Assembly (NCBI GenBank): GCA_016704565.1
Contig: JADIZV010000001.1
Span: 1 to 64,000, forward strand
Reading direction: 5' to 3'
DNA: 64,000 bases
Source: Candidatus Phosphoribacter baldrii
GTDB taxonomy: Bacteria; Actinomycetota; Actinomycetes; Actinomycetales; Dermatophilaceae
A program made the translations under genes and the position numbers. The notes beneath the pieces were generated by a model, which searched no databases, had not been told where the DNA came from, and worked only from the letters and a program-made list of their open reading frames with translations. Of the stretch, positions 43,733 to 52,357 are shown piece by piece (within the stretch, counting starts at the first letter, position 1; the number at the start of each line of letters is the position of its first letter).

Positions 43733-45769
43733 TTAGTAGGCACCGCACCCGGTGACCCGATACAGGCGCAGGTCGCCGTCCTGAAGGACCGGCGTCGTCG
43801 CCCAGAAGTCGGCGGGGACCTCCATCCCTGGGGCGACCTGCGGGGGCAACGAGGGGGTCGGCGGCACCGCTCCACCATTGATGATCCACTGCACCCCGTC
43901 CGCCTTCATCTCGGTACAGACCTCGGCGTGACTCATCGTCAGCAGCCGTTCTCGCAACACAACGCCGGCGTTCGTTCCCGGAACCCCGTTGAGCACATAG
44001 AAGACGGTTCGCACACCTGTATAGGCGTAGAGAAGTCCTGAGCCGTCCCAAGGGTTGTTGAGGACGCGCTCGCCCGGAGGCACGACCTGCGCCACCCGTT
44101 GGTAGAACGCGATCTCTCGCGGGCTGACGAAGCCGACCACAGGATCGGTAGCGGCCTCGGCATAGAACGGGCGTAAGTAGCTGACGGCGCCAATGGCGCC
44201 GCTCGCCCCCACCGCGACCGCGAGCACGAACGACACCGACGGCCGACGCCACCGATCGCCTCCCCAGACGCCCCGCCGAATGCCTCCCGGAGCGTCTGCC
44301 CACCTGCCCCAACGACGACGGGCCACGGAACTGGCCCATTCCCACGCGAGCAGGGCGAGGGGCACCGCAACAGCAGGGGGCACGATGATGGTGCGATGGC
44401 GATCGTTGTACCAGAACCTGGCGATGGCGTTGAAGGGCCGCACGTAGTTCGTTGTCGCCGTGGCGATGTCTAGCCCCACCGCCGACAGGTGGAGCACCAC
44501 CAGCCAGCGCAGTGAGCGTTCGCGCCACGCGAGGACGATTCCGGTCACGACCAGCGTTGCGACAAGCAGCCGTGGTATCGACTGCTCGGGGCCACCGATG
44601 AGGTATTGCACGATCTCGGCGACCCTGCCTTGCAGGATCGGCCAGGCGCGCGCGACGAGCTCACCGTTGCCCCGTCCCACCAGCAGGGCGGCCGCGGCGA
44701 GCAGGACGACCGGCATACCGGCCAAGGCGGCCGGGCCCGCGGCGCTGCCCCGCCGGTCCGCGCGCCAGCGCCGCACGGCGCTCCCCCCAAAGACCCACAC
44801 CCAGGGCGCCACCAGCACCGTTGACGTGACCACCGCCACCCGCGGATGAAGCACACCCACGAGGGCGAGCGAAGCGACGAAGAGAAGCCCGGCGAGTCGA
44901 CGATCCCGAGGCGCCCGCGTGACACCGAGCAGCCCACCGAAGGTCACCACCACCAGTGGAACCGCCGCCCCCGCCAACGAGGTCGCCCACAGCACCCCCC
45001 ACCCAAGGGGCGCCCACGGCATACCATGCATGCCCCAGGCGATCGTGACGGCAGCGAGGAGGACGCCTCGGCCACCACCCCACAGGTAGCGGGAGGCGAG
45101 CGCGACGGTCGCAGGCCAGAGTCCGCCCGCCAGCAGCGCGGCCGAGGTGTTTGTAGCGGTCACCGCGTCGGAACCGGTCGCCTGCATGACGAGCACCGCT
45201 AGCCCATGGAAGGTGCTCGGATAGTAGTTGATGACCGGATAGGCATAGGCGAACGCAGACAGCTGGGTGGGGGCGATGACCTGGCTCTCGGACGCCGCAC
45301 GGACCGCGTTAGCGTCGAAGAACGCGTCCCACGTCTGCGAGGCGACCTGCCAGTCACCGCCGGTCGAGTGCCACATGACCATGTAAGCCGTGGCCATCGA
45401 CGCCGCGAGCGCCGCGGCTACCGGCCAGCAGTTCCCCTCCGAGTCCTCCGCGCGCGCCCCCGCGTCCCTAGATAGTCCCCAGTGACCCGAGTGGAGCCGA
45501 CGAGCCAGGCCGACGAGCGCTCCCGACAGCCAGGCGAGACTCACCAGGGTTGCCCAACTGAAGGGCAACCGGACGACCTCCTGCATCAAGCCGAACGCGG
45601 TCACGGCCAGCGCAGTAACAGGCAATCCAGCCGCAGGGACGACCACTCCGCGGAAACCGGACAGCCATACGGCGACGGCGCCGACGCACGTGAGGGCGAC
45701 CCACACAGCAAGAGGGCCGAGAACAACCCAGGAGCCGGTCAGTGCGGCCCTCCTTCCTGTCGCAGTCAC
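43733..45769 (-). CDS. large polytopic membrane protein, DUF6541-like
   Basis: About 678 residues with many predicted membrane helices followed by an extracytoplasmic C-terminal domain. It has GDWQVASQTWDAFFDANAVR and an INYYPSTFHGLAVLV loop, resembling GT-C-type glycosyltransferases that use lipid-linked sugars. The C-terminal part has NNPWDGSGLLYAYTGVRTVF and ADGVQWIINGG. Such proteins, often labelled DUF6541, accompany surface-polysaccharide genes. GTG 45769 is the longest start, but an AGGAAGGAGGG site lies inside it, so translation may begin further in. Motifs GTATGCCG at 44711 and 45017 mark it as native chromosome. Confidence 0.75.
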   Translation of the reverse strand: MTATGRRAALTGSWVVLGPLAVWVALTCVGAVAVWLSGFRGVVVPAAGLPVTALAVTAFGLMQEVVRLPFSWATLVSLAWLSGALVGLARRLHSGHWGLSRDAGARAEDSEGNCWPVAAALAASMATAYMVMWHSTGGDWQVASQTWDAFFDANAVRAASESQVIAPTQLSAFAYAYPVINYYPSTFHGLAVLVMQATGSDAVTATNTSAALLAGGLWPATVALASRYLWGGGRGVLLAAVTIAWGMHGMPWAPLGWGVLWATSLAGAAVPLVVVTFGGLLGVTRAPRDRRLAGLLFVASLALVGVLHPRVAVVTSTVLVAPWVWVFGGSAVRRWRADRRGSAAGPAALAGMPVVLLAAAALLVGRGNGELVARAWPILQGRVAEIVQYLIGGPEQSIPRLLVATLVVTGIVLAWRERSLRWLVVLHLSAVGLDIATATTNYVRPFNAIARFWYNDRHRTIIVPPAVAVPLALLAWEWASSVARRRWGRWADAPGGIRRGVWGGDRWRRPSVSFVLAVAVGASGAIGAVSYLRPFYAEAATDPVVGFVSPREIAFYQRVAQVVPPGERVLNNPWDGSGLLYAYTGVRTVFYVLNGVPGTNAGVVLRERLLTMSHAEVCTEMKADGVQWIINGGAVPPTPSLPPQVAPGMEVPADFWATTPVLQDGDLRLYRVTGCGAY

Positions 45770-45896
45770 CCGCGGTGAGCGGACGCGACTCTACCCGCTC
45801 AACCCACGCGGGAAGCCCGCTCGGAATCGGGTAGCATCGTTGGTCTGCCCGCCGGGGCTGGTTGGTCCAGCGGAGCGTCCCCTTAGGAGGCCCCGG

Positions 45897-46979
45897 ATGA
45901 AAGTCCTCAGCGTCGTTGGTGCCCGGCCGCAGTTCGTCAAGCTCGCCCCGGTCGCGATTGCCTTGAACGCCCGTGGCATCGAACACTGCATCGTGCACAC
46001 CGGTCAGCACTACGAACCGGCGCTCTCCGACATCTTCTTCGAGGAGTTGGGCATCCCGCGCCCCGATGTACACTTGGCGGTCGGCTCGGGGGGGCACGGT
46101 GAGCAGACCGGCGCGATGCTCGGGCGGCTGGAGACGGTGATCCTTGGTCAGCGCCCCGACTGGGTGCTCATCTACGGTGACACCAACTCGACGCTCGCGG
46201 CTGCCGTTGCTGCCGTGAAGATCCACGCGCCGCTTGCGCACCTCGAGGCGGGGCTCAGGTCTTTCAACCGACGGATGCCGGAGGAGCACAACCGCGTCCT
46301 CAGCGACCACGCGGCCGATCTTTGCCTGGCCCCGACCGAGGCGGCCATGACCCAACTCGCGCGCGAAGGACTGGCCGAGCGCAGCGTACTCGTGGGCGAC
46401 GTGATGACCGATGTCCTGATGCGCGTTCGTGACCGGGTCGCCGGATCCCCTCCACGGATCCCCGACGGCGTCACTGCTCCGTTTCGGATCGCCACCATCC
46501 ACCGGGCCGAGAACACCGATGACCCGGCCCGACTGCGCGAGATTGTCCTCGCGATGCAATCCCTCCCCGAGCCCACGGTGCTCTTCGTGCACCCCCGCCT
46601 TCGGGCTCGGGCTGCCGAACACGGTGTGACGCTGGCCGCCGGCTCGCTGCACGTCGCCGACCCGGTGGGCTATCCCGACCTGATAGGGACGGCGCTGCAC
46701 AGCATCGGCATCGTCACCGACTCGGGAGGGTTGCAGAAGGAAGCCTTCCTTCTCCGTGTCCCCTGCACGACGATCCGCACCGAAACGGAATGGACCGAGA
46801 CCGTCGACCTCGGCTGGAACATTCTCGTCCCGGACCCGGCCCAGGGGCGCTTGTTGGCCGCGGTCTCCCGGTCGGCTCCCCCGGCGACCGATGACACCCC
46901 CTATGGCAGCGGAGACGCCGCCGAACGCACGGTGGACGCCCTCCTCCGGCGGGTCACACCGCCGGTATGGCCCATATGA
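45897..46979 (+). CDS. wbpI: UDP-N-acetylglucosamine-type 2-epimerase, WbpI-like
   Basis: A non-hydrolysing epimerase with VVGARPQFVKLAP, HTGQHYE, YGDTNSTLA, HLEAGLRSFNRRMPEEHNR and VTDSGGLQKEA. The RSFNxxMPEExNR form is typical of WbpI, which epimerises UDP-GlcNAc(3NAc)A to UDP-ManNAc(3NAc)A. WecB, acting on UDP-GlcNAc, has a different sequence there. The 360 residues and the TTAGGAGG ribosome site six bases before ATG 45897 are clear. Together with wbpA, wbpB, wbpE and wbpD homologues downstream it completes that pathway. Confidence 0.85.
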   Translation: MKVLSVVGARPQFVKLAPVAIALNARGIEHCIVHTGQHYEPALSDIFFEELGIPRPDVHLAVGSGGHGEQTGAMLGRLETVILGQRPDWVLIYGDTNSTLAAAVAAVKIHAPLAHLEAGLRSFNRRMPEEHNRVLSDHAADLCLAPTEAAMTQLAREGLAERSVLVGDVMTDVLMRVRDRVAGSPPRIPDGVTAPFRIATIHRAENTDDPARLREIVLAMQSLPEPTVLFVHPRLRARAAEHGVTLAAGSLHVADPVGYPDLIGTALHSIGIVTDSGGLQKEAFLLRVPCTTIRTETEWTETVDLGWNILVPDPAQGRLLAAVSRSAPPATDDTPYGSGDAAERTVDALLRRVTPPVWPI

Positions 46980-47090
46980 GGCCAGTGGTTGATGGCGTAC
47001 GGCCGCGACATGCGGCATCGGCGTGATGCTGGTTGACGCTGGTAGCCTGAGGGAGCGGACAGGCGGGACACGATGGGTGAGGAGAACGGG

Positions 47091-49913
47091 ATGAGCACTT
47101 CGCCCCGCACCCGACGCTCTTCGTCCCGAACCATTTCTACGACCCCGACACACCTCTTTGTCGCGGTCCTGTTCTTCTGCGTCGTCTTCCTGGTGATCTA
47201 CGCGACCTACCTTTCGGATATCTGGGCGTATGAGGGCGTGAATTGGCAGGACCCTCCGTTCCTCGAGATAGCCATCGCATTCGTAGCGATTGTGGCGACC
47301 GGCGCGACCATGGCCCGGTCGGTGCAGCGCCCCTCGGATTTCTGCTTATGGATCATCTATACGATCGTCATCGTCCCCAGTGCCTTATTGGCCGAGGCAT
47401 CGAACTGGCTACCCCAATCCGAGCGACTCCCAGCGGCGCTGGGCATCTGCGCCGTCGCCGTGGTCGTCCGACTGATCACCGCTCCGAATTCCGGAGCCCT
47501 CCTCCCGACGCCCAGCCGGATCCGGATCAACTTCTGGCTCGTCTGCACCGTGCTCCTGGCGATCACCTACGGGTGGCTGATCTCGGCCATCGGGATCCAC
47601 CACACTTACATTTCGTTCGCGGACATCTACGCGGTGCGGGCCGACTACAAACAAGCCCTCGCAGAGGTTCCCGCCCTCGCCTACCTGCTGCCCCTGAGTT
47701 ACGCGTGCATCAACCCGGCGCTGATCGTCTGGGGTGTCCTGCGTAAGGACTGGGTGAAGGTGCTCGTCGGCATCGGCGGCGATTTCCTCATCTACCTCGC
47801 GAGCGGCGCCAGGCTGGCCCTGCTGTCCGTTCCGCTGCTGTTGTGGATCGCCTATCGAGCCCGACGCGGGAGTCCACCCAAGCCGAGCCACATCCTGTTC
47901 CTCCTAGGTTTCCTCATGATCTTCGCGCGGATCATGGACTCCTTGACCGGGAATCTCTTGTGGACCGCGGTCTTCAGCATGCGAATCCTGGCCATTCCGG
48001 GCGTCCTGACGGTCGGATATTTCAAGTACTTCCAGATCAACCCGCAACTCGGTCTGGAGAGTTTTGCGCCCTGGCATCGAGAGCCGGGAAAGGATCCACT
48101 GGTCCTTGTCGGTGAGTGGATCTTCAACACACCCGGCACCAACGCCAATGTCAACTTCATCGGCTCGGGTTTCATGCATGCCGGCCTGGTCGGCATCGCC
48201 ATCGAGACTGCCCTGGCTGCGACCCTCCTCCGCTTGGCAGACGACTCTTCCGCCAGCCTCCCCACGCCCTTCCGATACTCGTTCTTCGTTGTTCCTGCGA
48301 TCTCGCTGGCCAACGGCAGCGCCTTCACGTCCGTGCTGACCTACGGTTTCGGTGCGGCCATCGTGCTGGCCTACGCGGCCCGTCTCGATCCTCGGCTCCG
48401 CATCGCGCAAACACCGCACATCGGCACGGCATTGCCCTTTTCACGGGCTTCTGAGCATGGAAGTCATGACCGTTCGTGGGTCCAGCCCGCCACCACCTCC
48501 GCCACCCCTGCCCCAGTCGGGGCGACTCAGACGGGACCTGTTATGGATATCCGCGACTATCTCCGCATCGCCCGCCGCCAGTGGGTCTTCATTGTCCTTG
48601 TCGGCGCGGTCGTGACCGCCCTCGGCATCGCGGGCACCGCCCTAATGCCCAAATCGCGAGCGGGTAGCTTCGAGTCGACTTCGGCCGTCATGGTCACCCT
48701 CACCCAGAACGCGACACTGCGCGCGGAACCGTCGGCGGCTCAGCTCGCGCAGAACTTCACCCAGGTGGCGCTCAGCCGGGAAACCGCCGAACGCGTCACA
48801 CGCGGCCTGGCTCTAGGGATACCCGCAGAGAAGTTGCAGTCGCACCTCAAGGTGACCGTTCCGACAGGGACGAGCATCGTCCAGATCGTCGTGAGTTATC
48901 CCAACGCAGACGTGGCCCAGAAGATCAACGCAGCCCTGATGCAGGCGGTGCTCTCGGCCGCGCGTTCCACCGACTCTACGCTGGGTGGTACGTCCGGCTC
49001 GGTCGTCAAGACAATAGAGATCGACCCGCCGAGCCCGGGCCTCACCGACGACACGGGCGGCACGGGCGACAAGACGCTCCGCGACGGCGCCATCGCGCTG
49101 ATCCTTGGCCTGCTCGTCGGCTTCGGACTGTCCGTGGTCCGCGAACTGTTCGACAAGACGGTGCGCAATCCTGGCGGGGTCCCCGCCTTGAACGGGACTG
49201 CCGTCATCGGTGTCATCGGAACGAACGCCACCCTCACGGGGGCACCCGAGTTCACCAACGGCGGCCTCGGCAAGAGCGCCGAAGCGTTCCGTTTTCTCCG
49301 CGCCAACGTGCAATCGATGGCCGGGCCGGGGCACAACGTGACCACCTTCACCAGCACCACACCTGGAGAGGGGAAGACGACGGTCGCTGTGGGGACTGCG
49401 CTGGCCCTGGCCCAGGCCGGTTGGCGGGTCGTGCTGGTCGATGCGAACCTGCGCAGCCCCGCCGTAGCCCCGCTGCTGGGACTTTCCGCCGGCCCTGGGT
49501 TGTCGGCGGTGCTCAAGGGCACGGAAGACCTCAGCTCCGTCATGCAACACCATGCTGCCAGCGGACTGGAGGTCGTGGCGGCAGGAGCACCTGATACCAA
49601 TCCGGCCGACCTCCTGCACAGTAGACGACTCCTTGACACGCTGCGGGACCTCGGCGATCGTGCCGACTTCGTCATCCTCGACTCGGCAGCCGTACAGACC
49701 GTTGCCGACACTCTAGGGTTGGCACGGGTCGGGAACATCGCCTTGGTGCTCGACTACGGGAAGACGAAGAGCGAGAACGTGGCAGCAGCAGTCGAGAAGT
49801 TGCGCCTGGTCAACGCCTCGTTGTGCGGAGTCGTGGTCAACCGAGCGCCCGCCGGCAACTCCTCGACCTGCTCCACTGACGCCCCGCAGCCGCGGGCGTC
49901 CGAGCGACCCTAG
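47091..49913 (+). CDS. fusion of a Wzy-like polysaccharide polymerase and a Wzc-like co-polymerase/kinase
   Basis: One uninterrupted frame of 940 residues from ATG 47091, which has GAGGAG seven bases upstream. Residues 1-440 are polytopic, with O-antigen polymerase features: a long loop containing YISFADIYAVRADYKQAL and a later WHREPGKDPLVLVGEWIFN. A linker of about 45 residues follows. Residues 485-940 are a Wzz-type domain (MDIRDYLRIARRQW, flanking helices at about 490-515 and 665-690). This is followed by a CpsD/Wzc-type ATPase with TTPGEGKTTVAVG (Lys762), VVLVDANLRSP and FVILDSAAV. The Walker A' has Asn for the usual second Asp, and the C-terminal Tyr cluster is absent. ATG 48543 could start a separate second protein, but no stop separates the two parts. 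Confidence 0.85.
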   Translation: MSTSPRTRRSSSRTISTTPTHLFVAVLFFCVVFLVIYATYLSDIWAYEGVNWQDPPFLEIAIAFVAIVATGATMARSVQRPSDFCLWIIYTIVIVPSALLAEASNWLPQSERLPAALGICAVAVVVRLITAPNSGALLPTPSRIRINFWLVCTVLLAITYGWLISAIGIHHTYISFADIYAVRADYKQALAEVPALAYLLPLSYACINPALIVWGVLRKDWVKVLVGIGGDFLIYLASGARLALLSVPLLLWIAYRARRGSPPKPSHILFLLGFLMIFARIMDSLTGNLLWTAVFSMRILAIPGVLTVGYFKYFQINPQLGLESFAPWHREPGKDPLVLVGEWIFNTPGTNANVNFIGSGFMHAGLVGIAIETALAATLLRLADDSSASLPTPFRYSFFVVPAISLANGSAFTSVLTYGFGAAIVLAYAARLDPRLRIAQTPHIGTALPFSRASEHGSHDRSWVQPATTSATPAPVGATQTGPVMDIRDYLRIARRQWVFIVLVGAVVTALGIAGTALMPKSRAGSFESTSAVMVTLTQNATLRAEPSAAQLAQNFTQVALSRETAERVTRGLALGIPAEKLQSHLKVTVPTGTSIVQIVVSYPNADVAQKINAALMQAVLSAARSTDSTLGGTSGSVVKTIEIDPPSPGLTDDTGGTGDKTLRDGAIALILGLLVGFGLSVVRELFDKTVRNPGGVPALNGTAVIGVIGTNATLTGAPEFTNGGLGKSAEAFRFLRANVQSMAGPGHNVTTFTSTTPGEGKTTVAVGTALALAQAGWRVVLVDANLRSPAVAPLLGLSAGPGLSAVLKGTEDLSSVMQHHAASGLEVVAAGAPDTNPADLLHSRRLLDTLRDLGDRADFVILDSAAVQTVADTLGLARVGNIALVLDYGKTKSENVAAAVEKLRLVNASLCGVVVNRAPAGNSSTCSTDAPQPRASERP

Positions 49914-51176
49914 ATGTCTCGATCGACATCGACGAAAGCGAACGCAATGAACCGTGGAGACGCCAAAGCGCTATTCCCTCGGGTTCGGGAGCGAATCTGC
50001 TCGCTGACACGACGTCGCCCTGGCGGGGACAGCTCTGTTCGCCAGCCTGGCGACGCGGTGCGGGTCGTGCATGTGACATCGGCGCACCCGGCAACGGACC
50101 CGCGGATCTACCTGAAGGAAGTCGCGACCCTCCGCGGTGCCGGTTACGACGTCACCCTGATCGCGCCCGCGGATCCGGCACCGCCCCGGGAGGACCACAA
50201 GGTCGAGCTGCTCCCCAGGTATACCTCTCGACTGGCCCGCTGGTCCGGGGCGTGGACAGGCGCTCTTGCCGCGACCCGCCGGGTTGATCCCGACGTCATC
50301 CACTTCCATGACCCCGAGCTGCTGCCGCTGTCGTTGCTCTGGCGCCTTCACGGCCGCAAGGTGATCTACGACGCCCACGAAAGTCTGTCCAAAGACGTGG
50401 CGCACAAGGACTATCTCGCGCCGTGGCAGAGTCGACTGATTGCCCCCATGATCGCGATGAGCGAACGCGCCATCGCCAGCCGGATGACGCACGTGGTGAC
50501 CGCGACTCCGGCAATCGCCGATCAGTGGCGGTTCGACACGACCGTCGTGGCAAATTATCCCATTCTCGATGAATGGGCAGCGATCGACAGCTCACGGGCG
50601 AACTTTCTCGCCCGCCCAAGGCGTGGGTGCTATGTGGGCGGGATCCACCCAGAGCGATGCACGGAGACGATCATCGAGGCCGCGGGCATCATGAACGCCA
50701 CGAAGGACTACAGCGTGGTCATGGCCGGACCGTATTCCGACAGCACCGCCCCATCCGGACCCGGCATCGAGTACGTGGGCGTCCTGTCCCGACCGGAGGT
50801 CGCCGAGCTGACCGGGACTTCGCTATTCGGGCTAGCCATCTTCCGGCCTTCTCCGAACGTAGTCGAAGCCTTGCCCACCAAGGTTCTGGAGTACATGGCA
50901 GCAGGGGTCCCCGTGATTGTGTCCTCTTCGTTGCAGGTCGGCTCCCAGTTGGTGACCGAGGTCGGCTGCGGCATCGTCGTGCCTCATGACCGACCGCAAG
51001 AGCTCGCCGCCGCGATGATGCGACTCGCCGATGATCCGCACCTTGCCTGGGAGATGGGTTCCCGCGGGAAGGAAGCCGTCCTTGAGCGCTATTCCTGGGC
51101 CTCGGAGGGGCAGCGACTCGTCGAGACTTACCGTCGCTATGTGGGACCGCCGGGGAACGGTTCGAGGATCGAGTGA
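49914..51176 (+). CDS. glycosyltransferase, GT4 family
   Basis: A GT-B retaining glycosyltransferase adding a sugar to a lipid-linked oligosaccharide on the cytoplasmic face. It has VHVTSAHPATDPRIYLKEV at the N-terminal Rossmann domain, VIHFHDPELLPLSLLWRLHG, YDAHESL, and the C-terminal VVEALPTKVLEYMAAGVPVI with the two Glu of the EX7E motif. ATG 49914 directly abuts the preceding TAG; ATG 49947 is a later possible start with no clearer ribosome site. The gene is close to its neighbours and probably co-transcribed. Confidence 0.9.
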   Translation: MSRSTSTKANAMNRGDAKALFPRVRERICSLTRRRPGGDSSVRQPGDAVRVVHVTSAHPATDPRIYLKEVATLRGAGYDVTLIAPADPAPPREDHKVELLPRYTSRLARWSGAWTGALAATRRVDPDVIHFHDPELLPLSLLWRLHGRKVIYDAHESLSKDVAHKDYLAPWQSRLIAPMIAMSERAIASRMTHVVTATPAIADQWRFDTTVVANYPILDEWAAIDSSRANFLARPRRGCYVGGIHPERCTETIIEAAGIMNATKDYSVVMAGPYSDSTAPSGPGIEYVGVLSRPEVAELTGTSLFGLAIFRPSPNVVEALPTKVLEYMAAGVPVIVSSSLQVGSQLVTEVGCGIVVPHDRPQELAAAMMRLADDPHLAWEMGSRGKEAVLERYSWASEGQRLVETYRRYVGPPGNGSRIE

Positions 51177-51177
51177 C

Positions 51178-52347
51178 ATGCGCGTGCTCATGGTGGGTCA
51201 CCAGTACTGGCCCGTGGCCGGATCCGGAAGTCAGGTTCTGGGTGCGTTGACCGCGCAGTTGCGTGCCAAGGACGTTGAGGTGACCGTCATCACCTCTGCT
51301 CCGGGTGACGGTGGCCCTCGCCGGCGAACGGGGCCCTGCGGTGAGCGCGTCCTATGCGTGGGCCCGGCTGAAGGCACCGCGAACCCCGTTCGCCGACTGT
51401 TCAACCTCGTGCTCTTTGCGGGGCGCATCGTGAGCTCCGCACGAGCTGTCGATTTCGACGTGGTCGTGTCGGATCCGCCGCCCACAGCCGCCTTCGCGTC
51501 GCTGCTCGTCGCTCGCCGACGTCGCGTGCCGTTCGTCTACTACCTCGCTGACTCCTGGCGCGCCGCAGCCGAGGGCGCGCGCCAGATCTGGTTGCGGGCT
51601 CTGACTCCCGTGATCGGGGCGGTGGAGGACTACACCCTGCGACATGCCTCGACAGTCCTCGCGGCGACCCCCGGCATGGCGCGCGTCGCCGCCACGGCGG
51701 GAGCGGCCAACTCTGTTACCACGATCCCCAACGGCATACCGACGGACGTGTACACCCCAGATGGTGAGCGGTGGTGGCCCAGCGACAAGCACAACCCGTT
51801 CTTCGTTTACGCGGGTAATGCCGGGGTCGTGCACGGGGCGGAAATCTTCGCGAGGGCTGCCGAAGAACGCTGGCGCGCCGGCGAAGTCTTCGACCTGGTC
51901 TACCTGGGCTACGGCAGCGACAGCGAACTCATCAACGACATCGCATCGCGTTGGCCGGACCGAGTCCACTGTCGGGGTTCCGTGTCAGCCGCGACGGTCG
52001 CCGCCGCCACCCGGACCGCGGTGGCCAGCCTGGCGTCGCTCCGCCCGTCCACCGGGTACGCCGATGCCCGGCCGATCAAGGCCATGAGCGGGCTCGCTTG
52101 CGGTACTCCCTTGATCTATGCGGGAAGCGGTGATTTCGCGGATCTGTTGGCGCAAGCAGACCTCGCCTACGTGTCGCCGTGGGATGTCTCCGCAGTTCAG
52201 GAGAACCTCGGCCGGGCGCTTCTCGATGCCACTCAGGCGGATGCCGACGAGCGGGCGCGCCGGGTGGCGTTTGCCCGGGAGAACTTCGATGACCGGATTC
52301 CCGCACGCATCGCCACGGAAGCCGTCCTACGCCCGGTCTCCGGGTAG
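51178..52347 (+). CDS. glycosyltransferase, GT4 family (WbuB-like)
   Basis: A second GT-B transferase, 389 residues, starting MRVLMVGHQYWPVAGSGSQV after a one-base gap from the preceding TGA. It has VVVSDPPPTAAFASLLVA, YYLADSWRAAAEGARQIW, TTIPNGIPTDVY, FVYAGNAGVVHGAEIF and the C-terminal PIKAMSGLACGTPLIY in the EX7E region. The order and loop lengths resemble WbuB-like fucosaminyl transferases. The donor sugar cannot be read. One GTATGCCG motif (51732) encodes Gly-Ile-Pro with a rare ATA codon. Confidence 0.9.
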   Translation: MRVLMVGHQYWPVAGSGSQVLGALTAQLRAKDVEVTVITSAPGDGGPRRRTGPCGERVLCVGPAEGTANPVRRLFNLVLFAGRIVSSARAVDFDVVVSDPPPTAAFASLLVARRRRVPFVYYLADSWRAAAEGARQIWLRALTPVIGAVEDYTLRHASTVLAATPGMARVAATAGAANSVTTIPNGIPTDVYTPDGERWWPSDKHNPFFVYAGNAGVVHGAEIFARAAEERWRAGEVFDLVYLGYGSDSELINDIASRWPDRVHCRGSVSAATVAAATRTAVASLASLRPSTGYADARPIKAMSGLACGTPLIYAGSGDFADLLAQADLAYVSPWDVSAVQENLGRALLDATQADADERARRVAFARENFDDRIPARIATEAVLRPVSG

Positions 52348-52357
52348 CGGTCGCCCC

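Noticed and set aside
47033..47048. TTGACG with TAGCCT as a promoter of the Wzy-Wzc gene
   Set aside because: The two boxes are only about four bases apart, which does not fit a normal sigma-70 spacing of about 17.
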